From Hydractinia symbiolongicarpus (taxonomy: Eukaryota > Cnidaria > Hydrozoa > Anthoathecata > Hydractiniidae): DNA of 64,000 bases. Below are positions 23,066 to 35,230 of this stretch, one piece after another (position 1 is the stretch's first letter; the number at the start of each line of letters is the position of its first letter). A program made the translations under genes and the position numbers. The notes under the pieces were generated by a model. It saw only the letters and a program-made list of their open reading frames with translations. It made no database searches and had not been told where the DNA came from. The stretch is from contig NC_079878.1 in the NCBI RefSeq assembly GCF_029227915.1, positions 25,629,501-25,693,500 of the forward strand, in the 5' to 3' direction.

Positions 23066-26000
23066 ATGAGTTTAGATGATTTGTTTTACTTAAATACCAA
23101 TGATGACAACATTGACACAATTCCTCATATAGGAAGGTACAAAGTAGCTTTCCATACTGATGTTAACCAATCACTTATCAACACGTCGTCCCCAGTATTA
23201 CCAGATGAGTGCGACATTGCGAAACTTGGATCATTAGAAAATGTTGCCTACTTTTGCTTCATGTTGCTAATCTTACTGGCTAGCATTATTGGAAATTCAT
23301 TGGTTGTCATGGCATCTGTATTGTCGAAGCAATTACGTCATCGTGTGACGGTGTATTTTATAATTAGCTTAGGTAAGATTTTAATCCATATTTGTTTTTG
23401 TTTTGATTTTTAATTTATATTTACTGCGATTAATTTTGTTTTTCTATGAGGACAAATATACTGAGCTAGGTAGCTAAAATACTAAACACAACTTTCGAAA
23501 CACACAGCATATCGTGACATCGTGATATCTGCAACCTTTTGAACCATGCTACAAAATTTCTTTTAATACCCCCCTGACCTAGCTAGACCTATAATCACTT
23601 TAAATGTTTTTTAAAGTATGAAACAAATGGCATAGCTTCTTCTATCCTCCATTTTGTGAAAATCGCAGTGGATGTAAAAACAATAATTTTGCTAATGTTA
23701 GGCACGGAAAATTTGCATTTTTTATCTTACAATGAAAAAAAAAACTGAAACGATAAATATTTATTAACAAAAATTATATGAAGATATGATAACTAATCGA
23801 TGACCTCTTTTTAGCAATTTCTGATCTGGCATTCGCAGTTTCACTTATTCCATTCAATATTTCGATGAAAACATATTCAAGATTTTGTCACAATCGCGCT
23901 TCATGTCATTGGATGATAGCTAGTGATGCATTTTGTAACGTAGCCAGCATCTTGAATTTGTTTTTAATCGCCATTGACAGGTAATTATTTTCTCATTCAA
24001 TCATAGCAATTCCTAACACCTTTTACCAGAACGTTTAAAGTTTGGTGCAAAATTTATGTCCTTTTTTTGGAAGAAATCAAGGATAAATCGTTGTTATAAT
24101 CTTCTTCACTGAACAATCTTTAAAAGCGTAAGAAAAATGCAAATCTATTTTAAACTCAAAGCAGCAGCCAAATTGTCCTACTTATTGTTTCTAGTAATTT
24201 GATAGAGAATGGTGTAACACTACCAAATTGAAATATTTACCTCCCTCAAAGATATAACGTAGTCAATTTCAGAAATAGCTTTAGATTTACTAGAGTGCGT
24301 GTTTTCGACATTTTAACGATTTATGTAAATTGATGCAGGGTTATCTAGTAAATAGGCCACGTAAGACGCGCTTTTACACCCTTTCTTGCGAAAATCGCAA
24401 TTGTTTAATGACACGGAAAACCGCTTGAAAAAAAAACGCGAGTAAAGGGCGTTTTTGGCCTATGACGTCATCGAAATTTTTTAGAAAAGTTGAATTCTGC
24501 GTTTTACTTTACATATAATGATATTACGGAGTTTCATACCGCGCAGGTCTGGGCACTAGCGAAGCGCTTGTAGGGACAAATTTTTATATCCCCCGCAGAG
24601 TGTAAGACATTTACTAAGAAAAACATGCAGCATGCAGACAATTATTCACTTTTTCCTTTGTATTTTTGCTTTTTAAACTGGTGCGATACATTGATAGCAG
24701 TCAAAACAGAAAGAAACCTTATTTTTAGTAGCTAGTTACATCACAAGTTTTAATATTGTCTTAACCCTATTCGGTCCGGGGGGGGGGGGGGGGGGCGGAT
24801 TCCGCCCCCCCCTGACGGTTTTTTTTTAATAACTCCTGATTGCTTTGTTATATGGCTATGATACTTACTGAGTTTCAACATTTATCTATTAGACACCTGC
24901 ATGCTAATTTTTTAGGTCCCATACCTTTCAGAGGCTTTGATATTGGCCATTACTCGAAACTACCCCTAAAAATCTCTATGAAATCCTTATAATGGGAAAA
25001 ATATAATAACTCCTGTTAGGATTATCCTTAGAACTTGAAACTTGAAACACAACTTTGTTTCATCAAGAAGAATCATTTTGAATAATTTGAACACGTGACT
25101 AATCCGATTTCCCGATTTTGTCGGATTTTACCCGAAAATCGGAAAAAAACGGATTTTCGGGCAATTTTTGGCAATTTTTTATCCGATCCATGTAAAAACC
25201 GGAAGATATGTTAAATAACTTTTATTTAGCTTTCAGAAACTTCAAACAGAATGTAAAAATTCGCTCTAGAACAAAAGTAATTATATTTTAAGCAGATAGT
25301 GGCATTTTTAACAATTTTCAAGCTTCTGATGACGTCACAGAAAATGTGCTGACGCAAGCAAATTTTTTTTGGCGCCATTTTGTTCCTTTTATGACGTACT
25401 ATAAGTGTGCCAAGTTTGATTCAATTTGAACAACCCTATAAAAAGTTATTGAGGGGGGGGCGGAATCCGCCCCCCCCCCGGTCATAGTATGTTCGAAAAA
25501 CCCCGGACCGAATAGGGTTAAAAATATCACAGTGCTGATCAAGGAGGGATTGCTAGCATGTCATTCAAGATTTATATAGCTACTAGTACAGCGAAAATAA
25601 TGTAGCTCATTAAACAGATACCTAGCTAGCTATAATATCAAAAACACAATTCCAAAAGTTCTTATTTTGTGTTTGCTAGAAACTTTATTTAACTAACCAG
25701 GGCTGGGATACCTACATTTTTTATACCAAATTGTCAAAAACTGGCTGTATCTGTCTGGATGTAGTTTTTGCTAGCTTGGGGTCACACTGGGTCGCTCATA
25801 TATATCATAGCCTTATTCATACAGTAATCAGATATATAGGATCAAGTGCCCAGATGCTAAAAATAGGATCATAAAAACTCATTTCTAATATCACTCAACT
25901 TCAAGAAATATCAAACAGTGCAGTTCGAACACCAACTTAACCTTAAAAATTGCTACCCCTCAATTTTGCGTTGGAATAATTTTAATCTGTAGAGTACAAA

Positions 26001-29000
26001 GTTTCAACCGCTGCGAAATATAAAATAAAATAATATAATGTGGTTAAAATAAAAAAATTTAATGGAAAATAACTTTTTAAACAAATTTAGTGACTTTAAC
26101 TGTTTTCGTCAAATATTTTCGGTTGCCAATTTATTCTTGCATTTTACCAAAATTAAGAACACAGTAACACAGTGTAACATGCTATTATATATATTTCTTC
26201 CTAGCTAGTTATGTAATATTTATACACAATCATTTCAAACGAAAAGTAAAGCCAGTCATTACATCATTAAAGTGTGTATTTTATTTTCAATCCTTTTCAT
26301 CTGTGCTCTTTTTTATATAACTAATTAGCTATACTTTGCAAATAAATCCTTTATTAAATGCTCTTCCACGTTAATCCATTTCAAACTTACAGATCCATAT
26401 AGACGAATTTCCGTGTGACGTCACATAACCAGTTCCCAAGCCTCTGCGCAAATCGACAGGCAAAATGGCAGGCAAGATAGTAAACAAATAGGGTAATTGC
26501 TTATTAAACGATCGTTTTAAATCGCTTAAAAAGTAAACAAACCTTTCGATCGAAACTTGCACTACCATTATGAACTCCGTTACTAAGATTTTAATGATAT
26601 TCTCCATCGCGGGCTTTTATTCTCGACCATTACTTCGGCTTGTCAAGCCTACACACCAGGAGTACGCGAGTAAGCAAGTCCTGCATTGTGTTCGACTAAA
26701 TAGCTGCGTTTAAACTGCGACGTTTTTATATCCTTGCCTTGGGTAATTGATACAGCCCAAAATATGTACGCGAGGTATAAACACAGACCAAGAGTTGTAC
26801 AGAGTATAATGCAACAAAACGAAAGCGGCCGCCTCGTGGTCTTCACTTCCAATATGTCGACCGAATACTTCTCGAAATTAGTAAGTGAAGATAAACAGCA
26901 TTATTCAAAAAAACTCACGCTTGCCAACGGAACACTCCTACGCGACCCTTTTTCACTGAAGGGAGAAGATTGGAGCGACGATGTATCATTGCTACCCGAT
27001 GTTACGCATATGGATTTGTATGTCTATCTCATCCATACACCCAGTGAATTTACAAATGAATCTTTGAAAGCTTATAAATCCTTAGAAGCTTACAACTTTT
27101 ATCTTTCTGGGCATGTTCAAGATGTTTATTGCCACCTCTTGAAAGACGTTGAATTTTGCTACATTAAATCCTCCGTACTACCTAGTCAGAGACAAGGACA
27201 AAAGCAAAAACTATATGATGTATGGATCATTTTACACACAAGTGGATGGGTACTTTCAGCAAATTGTACCTGCGTTGCTGGGTAAAAATTCACATTAGCT
27301 TTCCTTCTTCACTAACAATTTTTTTTCTTTTTGAAGTGACTAATAAAATTTTTACTTTTAGCCTTGGCTCGGCATGCAGTCATGTTGCTGCCCTTTTGTT
27401 CAAACTGGTTGCTTGTGCTACATTGGAGTTAAACAAAAAAGCTTGCACAAGCAAATTATGCTCATGGAAAAAATCTAGAAAAAGAGCACACCCTGCACCT
27501 CTGAAGCACATAAACTTCAAAAGACCAAAAAAAAGCGAAGTCCTGCCTACTATAGACGAACCTTTTGAAGGTGAATTGAAAGGATTCACATCAGTGGATC
27601 CCTTGAAATTCGTAACAGAAGAGGAAAAACAACAGTGGATTTCACTCAGTCAAATTGCTCCAGATGCAGTTGTACTTAAAAATATAAGTCTGGATTTAGG
27701 TGAAACAACACACCATGATGATAGCGAAACAGAAACTGCGGATGAAAATGAAAAAAACATTCTTCCTGAACCATTGACATACATATACGACTCCGCTGCC
27801 ATAAATAAAAATGAAATAGAAATAAATAACATTGCTCAAAAAAATTACAATCAATACAAATCCTCGTGCTTTGATATACAGTTTGAAAACTTGAAAAAAT
27901 TCACAGAAGCTCAAAGCCTTAGCGACAAATGGATGCTACATCGAGCTGGGCGAATAACAGCTTCAGTTTCAAAACTTGCCTTCACTTCAGATTTGAAAAA
28001 AACAAAAACGTTAATTGAGACCATCATGCAATATAAAGAGCCTGTTGACGTTGTTGCAACAAGATATGGGAAAAGAATGGAGAATAGAGCTCGTTCAGTA
28101 TATGAACAACATGTCAAACAACACCATGTTGATCTCCAAGTTGTCACAACTGGACTTCATATTGATCCAAACTTTCCATATCTTGCAGCAAGCCCTGATG
28201 GATTAGTGAAGTGCAAATGTCATGGTCAGAGTTTAGTTGAGATCAAATGCCCATTTAAATATAAAAAAAGTTTGAAGCTATGGAGAAACGATAAAAATTG
28301 TCCCATTGATAAAGCTGGGAAATTCAAAAAAAATCATGCTTATTACTTCCAAGTACAACATCAAATGTTAGTCACTAAAATGAATTATTGTGACTTCTTT
28401 GTTTTTTCACAAGGAAAGCAAGAAAATGATACTTTTCTGATCAGGGTTACAAAAAATGAACCATTTTGTCGGAAACTTCGTGAAAAACTGGCCATTGTAT
28501 TAGGTTTTGTTACCAGAGCTTGTCACTCGGAAAAGTGATCCCAAGTTACTAAATGAAGAAAAGGTGTATTGCATATGCAGAAGACCATCCTTCCCACCTA
28601 TGATTGGTTGTGACAATTTAGGCTCATGTGACATAGAATGGTTCCATTATTCTTGTGTGAAGATAACAAGAGCACCGAAAACTTGGCTATGTTCTACCTG
28701 TCAGAATAATATTAAAAAAAAATAGTGTGTCACATTATATCAAAGTAATATATGTAATATAATATAACAATATGTTAGTTGTGTGCGAAGTATCAAATTC
28801 TCTGTAATAATATATGTTATATAATGCCTTTGTTCAAGTTCACCAAAGCACATATAACGATAAACACATCGTCCAATAAATCTACTTGAGTGATAGGTAT
28901 GGTTGTGTTCAAAATTTCAAACTTTCTCAAACGTCCAATAACTCTCTCAATGTGGATTCGAACATTGGCTATTTTTCGAGATCGATCTACATCCATTGCT

Positions 29001-31107
29001 GACATTTGTTCCTTCCCTCTGGTAAATTAGGTATTTTTAATACCACGCCTCGTGTTGCCAACTCTTGCTCGATAAGGAATCCTCGATCAGCCAAAACAAG
29101 ATCTCCATTTTCGACTAAATCCAAAAAACCACTTTTTATTGTTATTTCCTTATCAGAGACTCTACCTCCCCATCCTTCTGATAGGAAACTAACACTTCCT
29201 GTTGGAGAACATGCAACCAAATACTTGATGGTATTAGTATTCTTGTAATTAGACCATGTCTGTGCTCTGGCATTGAGATTTAATGGACGTTGTATGAATA
29301 TCTCAGTGCAGTCAATGATGCAGCGACAACTTAGGTACTTTTTGAAACACTTCGGCATATGCTTACGTATAGCTTCCTTCTCAGGCCACACAATTAAAAA
29401 AAGTAAAGATTTTGATAATACTTTAAGCAAGCTTCGATAAATTTTGGTGACCATTTTGCATGTAATTCCAAACCTGAAAGCGATATCTTTGTTATACAAG
29501 CCAAGTTTCAATTTTACCAGGACAACAACAAGGTGATCTTTCGGTGTCAATATTCTGCTGATACGTTTCATTTTATTTTTGATAATTGCAAATACCCAGT
29601 TGAAGCGTGCTTGGTCCAATCCAGTATAAAAATAAAAATAATTTTTGTGACTTTTCAAATGTCCATAATTTAGTTGGAATTTTCTTGACAAATTGTTTTT
29701 ATTTTTTAACTGATGGATTTCAGCCATCCTGTTGACAAGTTCATTTTGGATGCTACAGTATTTTCGAGTCACTTCCTTGATGTTATTTTCTTTTTCTTTC
29801 ACAACATTCTCTATTTCTGTCACTTTTTGTTTTAATTTTTCAATCTCCATATCTTGTGGGCTTAGCTCTTCCTCCTCTGGTTCCAAAACTTCACTGGGCT
29901 CTTCCACAACAGGAAGATTTGAGCGCTGCTTAACTCTCAGACGTGCACGTTGGAATCGATCCTGTTTCTCTTTCTTTTTTTCCTCACTCATTTTTTTACC
30001 AGGACAACAACAAGGTGATCTTTCGGTGTCAATATTCTGCTGATACGAAATTCAAAGCACAATTTTTTTTTTAAATGAAAATATTTTATTTCGTCTTGCA
30101 TGAATATTATTTGTCACTTTTTTAGATTTGTTGCTATCACCATGCCTTTCCGCTATTCGTACGTTCTAACTGTAAATCGAGCAAAGAAACTGATAGCTGC
30201 TGTTTGGATCTTCTCAGCTATTTGGAGTTTCGTTGGATTTTTTAAATGGAATAATGATGAATCGAACACAAACACAGATAGTGTGCTCAGTGTACAACTC
30301 ACAAGCTTCTGCTTAAACAAAAATTATTATTATTATGCAGCTTCCTATTTTGGTATTTATCTGCTACCATTATTAATTATGAGTGTGACGTATTTAATTA
30401 TTCTGCAAGTTGCTTTGATACAAATACAGGCAATCGAGTCAACACATGTCGAGTTACAAAGTAGCACATCCACAATAGACGTGTGTACCACTGAAGAATT
30501 ACGTCATCGCCAAATGACCAATGATATTGAAAGACATAAAAAGGCGCAACAAAGAAAGCGAAGGAAGGAACTTCATGCAACAAAATCCGTGGCGATTGTC
30601 TACTTTGCTTTTCTCCTATGTTGGTTTCCAAATTGTGTTATAAATTTAATAATCATGTTCAACAGCTCGTACTTTCCAGAACTGAAGAAAACAAATCAGA
30701 CATTGTTTTTGTTTATTTATTATTGTTTTATTCAAATCTTACCTATGGTGAACACAATGATAAATCCAGTTATATACAGTTTTTCAAACAAGCAATTCCG
30801 AACCGGCTTTCGATCTGTATATAGAAGATTCCTCACAAAGTTGGAATCCCCAGAAAGCTCTTACGAATCAAGTAGGCGAGACACGCGTGGTTTAAGTCTT
30901 GCTCATCCAATGTCACCAACGTCACTGAGTAGTAGTTCACAAAGTTCGCAGTCGTTAAATAGCAGTCGATTCCGTTTTAAGTGGTCACCTATGTTCAGCA
31001 GAAAGATTTCTGATCAAAACAATGCAAGCGGCGCTTTCCATAATGACAGTGTGGAGATCGAAAGTAACTCGAAACGTAACAGCACAATACTGTGGAAATC
31101 AAGTTAA
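23066..31107 (+). CDS. Class A (rhodopsin-like) GPCR, amine-receptor-like, paralog 2
   Basis: Exons are 23066-23372, 23815-23980 and 30126-31107, giving 484 residues with GT-AG introns at the same places and phases as the gene at 10624. Landmarks: N77 (1.50), D106 (2.50), C133 (3.25) with C220 in loop 2, D140 (3.32), D157-R158-F, CWFP at 323-326 and NPVIY at 371-375, then SFSNKQFR as in the paralog. Sequons N34 and N39 lie in the N-terminus. Loop 3 is long and charged, ending in RKRRKE before TM6; the tail is Ser-rich. Conserved D3.32 points to an amine-type pocket, but the ligand cannot be named. Intron 2 is 6145 bp because transposons entered it; splice sites and coding exons look undamaged, so the gene should still be functional. 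Confidence 0.9.
24524..26401. mobile_element. Inverted-repeat transposon, copy B, right end missing
   Basis: It starts TTACGGAGTTTCATACCG after TA (24522-24523) and follows copy A (4985-6891) through to AGATCCATATA at about 26400, where similarity stops and the ISL2EU-like element begins. Relative to copy A it lacks about 124 bp after 24686 and 56 bp near 25614, and it gained the piggyBac-like MITE. The right terminal repeat is absent from the window's intron, so this copy cannot move by itself. Confidence 0.7.
24765..25517. mobile_element. piggyBac-like MITE with TTAA target duplication
   Basis: The ends are CCCTATTCGGTCCGGGG and its reverse complement; TTAA flanks both sides (24761-24764, 25518-25521). 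Copy A of the host repeat has the undisturbed site, GTCTTAAAAATATCAC with one TTAA at 5345-5348, which proves a clean 753 bp insertion. TTAA and CCC-starting ends are the hallmarks of piggyBac. Next to each end is a GGGCGGATTCCGCCC palindrome in long G and C runs (18 G at 24778-24795). No transposase is present. Confidence 0.88.
26764..28725 (+). pseudogene. SWIM-YqaJ-PHD protein of an ISL2EU-like transposon, frameshifted
   Basis: The first in-frame ATG is 26764, although the frame is open from 26704 and an upstream exon is possible. Exon 1 ends at 27281; an 80 bp GT-AG intron (27282-27361) splits the SWIM zinc finger, whose CTC and CSH halves join across it. Then come a basic linker and a YqaJ-type nuclease with [31 protein letters not shown] and YYFQVQHQM, which supply the expected acidic/E-x-K/Q catalytic residues. 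The nuclease frame stops at 28538. The next frame (to 28725) continues with LPELVTRK and a PHD finger (CICRRP, CDN, WFHYSC, WLCSTC). A single extra T in a TTTT run at about 28504-28508 explains the break. The nuclease probably processes DNA during transposition; this is inferred from the family. Confidence 0.8.
28817..29991 (-). pseudogene. DDE_4 (IS5/Harbinger-type) transposase of the ISL2EU-like element, frameshifted
   Basis: The protein starts at 29991 and reads in one frame to 28987, then in another from about 29005 to 28817, so one base has been gained or lost near 29005-29030. The N-terminus is basic, then acidic, with a coiled coil at about residues 48-95. A helix-turn-helix ([21 protein letters not shown]) precedes the catalytic core: first Asp in CIIDCTEIF, second Asp in [10 protein letters not shown], and the Glu in [12 protein letters not shown], which lies beyond the frameshift. 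Separation of the last acid from the rest means this copy cannot make active transposase. Sequence upstream of the start codon is replaced by duplicated coding sequence, so its promoter is also gone. Confidence 0.8.
29512..29565 (+). repeat. 54 bp donor copy of the junction duplication
   Basis: This piece of the transposase gene is repeated without a mismatch at 29994-30047, in the same orientation and 482 bp away. Within the gene it encodes part of the core upstream of the first catalytic Asp. Confidence 0.9.
29994..30047 (+). repeat. 54 bp filler copy at the transposon/intron junction
   Basis: It is an exact copy of 29512-29565 placed between the transposase start codon and unique intron DNA. 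Copied filler at a breakpoint is typical of end joining with local template use. It marks where the right ends of both the ISL2EU-like element and the copy B repeat were lost. Confidence 0.8.
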
Positions 31108-34100
31108 ATATTTATTTATAATTAATTTATTTTTTATTACATTATAATTAGAAAAATGCTTTTAAAGAAACTTGAATTTATGAACTCTTTGATATCTCCA
31201 TGGTCCCTAATTAGTCATGCTGTTTTTGTTATATAACGCGTTTGCGAAAAATTTGGCGGCCGAAATAGTGGACTAAAGACTAAACTTTATAGCTAGCTGT
31301 GTAGCGGCAGTCGTTGCATCATGGGTAAATTATTCTCCATTCTTCAGGTGTACAGAACAGTCGCAATGTTTTGATACGCGTCGATGTCATGTATTTACTT
31401 TTGGCCAATACTACCGTTTACAGCATCTTCAAAACACATTTGCTAAATTTAATATTACATGTGTTATCATTATTATGTACGTCTCTTGTATATCGCTATT
31501 GTCAAAGCTTGAACGAAAGTTAATGATGCAGAGCAAAGTCATGAGTTTAAACATTTGTATAGCACTATGCTTCTTAAAAAAGAGCGTTTATATGTTGTAG
31601 TAAGATGAAAGGACGACAGGAGATTTAGAAAGATTGCTATTTTTTTTATTAGACTTCGTGTTGCTTTTACGGATACGGTTTTAGAGTTTTTCCCTACAAC
31701 TGTTTTATAGTCGGGTATTTTTATTACATGACCAGAAGGCGTCCAGAACTACTTTCGAGGTCTTATCCAAAAGAGTTCTGGTGTCGAGAATGGCAGTCAT
31801 TCTTCAAATTTGGGCAAAAGTGCCAAACGGTCAATGCTATGTGAGCACACAGGCAAGCCATGAAGAAAACGTTTAAAATTTGCTACTAGCACTTTCTAGC
31901 ACTTCAGCACAATGAAATAAACGAAGTCCAAGAAATTCAAACAAATGATATCATTCTAGTATTGACAAGTTCAAAGTGCGCGCAGATCTGATAGAGAAAC
32001 AGTCTATGCAATTACTTGTACCGACAAACTTTGAAATTAGCTATCCCATCTCAACATATTTTGACCAGCATTGTATCTAGCGTAAAGGCGCAGCTTAGAG
32101 CTAAATTAAAGAGACGGATATGTGGCCAGGTGATACGCAACTATTACTGCGGGCGAGTTTTAGAACTTTAGAACATCCACGGGATTTTTCTCGTTGCAGC
32201 GATAGGTGGATAGCCATAAAGTTTTAACAGGCGAATGCGCATGCAAATCTCTACGGGCTAAGAGTGAGTCATTTGGAAGGTAACTCTTTTAAATATAGTA
32301 TAACAATTTTGCTGTCAATAACCAATGTCATAAAAGATGTTGTGAAGAATACAACTCAATGACTTAAAGTTGCGAAACGTTTTCAACGTATATCATTTTT
32401 TTTACATTAAATTTTTTTTACTAAAACCAGCATCTTTAAATTTATGGTAAGAACATAAATGGAGTTAATGTTCTCTCATTAACTTGAATGGAGCCTTCTA
32501 CTAGTATAATAAACAGAAGATAAAAAATGATATATTGCCCTCTAATGCGTGCATTGCAACTATAGTTTTTTAACGACTTGAATAAGCACATTCAGCTGCG
32601 GCTTGTCCAAAATACGAATCCGTTTTTAATTAACATTAGTCAATTGGAATTACATCTCTATAATTCGATATATAAAGGACGGGCGACCCCGTGGATTTTT
32701 TCACGGGTAACGACTAGTATATTATATTGTTCATAAAATATATAGCTAAACAACAGTAGTCAATAAATATTTTTTTTGTATTTATACATTATTAGCTCTT
32801 CTCATACTATTGTGAATAATCTTGCGATGTAAAAATCGTCCTTATAAGGCTGTATTCTTGAATAGTGTTTGTACTATAATGTTGGTAATCATACGATAAC
32901 TTCGACATTTCGACATTTGCACGTTTTAACAAATTTGACTTTCTTCTTTTTTTTTAATCTTTGTCTTAGTGGTGGGCATTCCTTCTTTTATAACAGATTT
33001 ATTTCCCTACATACGATAAGGTGGAGATAACCTAGATTCTCTGTTTTTATTTAAGCGGTTGTTGCAGAAAAGTCCTTTTTAGAGTAAAAGGTATCCGTAC
33101 CAAGTGCTCCAGGCGGATGTTTGGCTCGGTTTACTTGCACTTAAAACGCTTAATGCGGCGTTCAAAGGGTCAGGTACCATTGATTACTGGTAGCTTAACC
33201 GGGCGTTTCGACGCCTTGTTTTCGAAACAAATATTTATTGGGCACAAGCGACAAAGATTTTATTCTTTACAAAGTTTTAGAAAATAATTTTGATCACCAG
33301 ATGATTCCAGAAAAATCTAAACTGCGTGAAGAACTCTTTTCTCGTGAACACTATTTAAGCGGATATTTTGGAACTGTTTTTAGGAGAGGAAGTGGCAATT
33401 TTACCACCCTTATTGAATTCATGAAAGGACAAATACCATGGCTATAAAAATTATTATAGTAATTAAGCAGAATAAAAGGAGTGGTTTTACATGAAAAATT
33501 AATAATGTGACTTTATTATGTCAAGAACAAGTATATTAGTTCAGAAGAAATGTTTCTTCGCAAAACTCTGTGTTAGAAGTGGTTTTAACACCCACACTAA
33601 GGCAACAGATAAATAAATTTCTCGAAAAAGATATATAAACAACCATAAAAAATCCATATAGACGGATACGCGAATATTGATCGATACGCGCCCCAATTAT
33701 ACTTGTTGTTACCTCCGCGAAACTCTCGTTGCATTTTAAACACTCTCCCCCACGGGTGTAGTGAATAACAAAAACTTACCCAGCTTTAGAAAAGTGGTGT
33801 CGTTTCGTCCCTCAGATTGTCCCTAGTTATTTCATACGTTGTTATCACCATCGCTTTCAAGTTTCAGTATAAAACTTATACTGTCATAGCTTCCCTAATT
33901 TAAAAGTGTCAATGATGTGCTCTTCTGATAACAAATGTTTGAAGCTCTTTTAAGTTACAACAGGACATCTAGAGAATTCAGGGTCAGAACCTAGTTATTA
34001 TTGAAGTCATGCGCGGTTATATTGAGGTTCTGTGTTTGGTTATTTGGAATTAATTTTTTTTAAAATCATACTTTGAAGCAAAATATGAGTGTTTGGTTAG

Positions 34101-35230
34101 GCAGGAGAATTTTGTTGGCTTTCTATTCCACACTGGTAATGAATGGTCAAACGCACTATATCGATAAATTGCAAGGTGAATTTTTACCATGGCGGATGTG
34201 GCCACGAAATAGCAATTAACCAAATGGCTGCACGTAAGTAGGTAAGATTTTAGGTTTTTCGTTTTCGCCAATTAGAAGGTAGAATAAAGATTACAACTAC
34301 AGCCTCTTTCTTTTAGGAAAGAAAGAAGAGAAAAAAAAAGAAGTTAAAAAAATAGCTTATTAAGCAAAAAATCATTTTGCGAACATAATAGCCTTCTGTC
34401 TGATATTTGTGGAGATTAAGACAGATTATTTTAACTAATTTTAAGTAAGTTGAAACGTTCTCAATGATTTCGTCAACCTTCTTAAAGTTTACTTTCAATT
34501 CCGGCTTTTCATTCTGCAAACTTTCTACGCTGTAGCTACTTTTTTATTAACGGCTTGGTTACAAAACGCATTGTGTTGTGCGCGTACTGGTTAAATAAAT
34601 TTGTGCTTGGAACAGGAAGGTAAAAAGAGTAGTTCTACAAACCCATTCTCAACATTAATTGTTATTTTTCACTAAATAATTATATTTTGCATAGCAAGAA
34701 AGAAATATACAGCGGATACTGTAATTGTTTCATGAAGCAATAAGTTACCACATGTTAAAAAATGAGTCAAATGTCAAATGGTGTTAATTAATTTCTTCTA
34801 TTTTTGCACGATTGTAAACTCCACATTAACCTTCATTATTCAAACACACAAATTTAGTTTGTATACGTTATATTAAACAAACGTATCAACTGTAGACGTA
34901 GTAACTTCTTTCATATAACGACTCTTTTCGATACTTCGCAGCTTTTTTAATAAGTTTCATATGGTTTTACGAAGTCTTTCGCGTTTTCTACTTTCAATCA
35001 CGGTATGTAGATAAGACGAACGCGCGCCGTACTTGCGTCAGCAAGCTGTTATTAACGCTACATATGTGAACCCTAACCCGAACATCCATAATAATAAGTA
35101 TTATTCTGTCATTATTTAATTGGTGTCTTTAAAATCTGACTATGTCGGTCGTTTCGCAGAATAAAATAAGCTAGAATTTGAAAAATAGATCAGACGTGCT
35201 CAATTGTTTACAAGAAGTAATCGGCGGTAG
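31108..35230. other. Gene-free spacer
   Basis: No gene was recognised between GPCR 2 and the first DAN-type gene. A Helitron-like short end lies at 32655-32717. A frame at 33258-33447 has mixed composition but no ATG, no splice partner and no family match. No core promoter for the gene at 35231 could be picked. Confidence 0.4.
32655..32717 (+). mobile_element. Very short Helitron-like end or solo element
   Basis: The sequence starts TC after A, contains the hairpin CCCGTGGATTTTTTCACGGG and ends GACTAG before T. Hairpin plus CTRR, inserted before T, is the Helitron 3' end pattern. Whether 32655 is a true 5' end is uncertain. Confidence 0.4.

Larger units (their letters stand above)
26402..29993. 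mobile_element. ISL2EU/PIF-Harbinger-like transposon, decayed and right-truncated
   Basis: Two convergent genes lie between the end of the copy B repeat and a junction 2 bp beyond the transposase start codon: a SWIM-YqaJ-PHD gene (plus) and a DDE_4 transposase (minus). This pairing of an IS5/Harbinger-type transposase with a YqaJ-nuclease protein is known from ISL2EU/IS4EU elements. The left end probably starts GACGAATTTCCGTGTGACGT at about 26402; no inverted copy of it exists at the right. Both genes have a single frameshift, so the copy is dead. It lies in intron 2 of the GPCR. Confidence 0.75.

Noticed and set aside
33258-33447. Open frame with plausible composition ending in KGQIPWL
   Set aside because: No ATG, no splice partner and no recognised family. 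It could be an exon remnant but cannot be supported.
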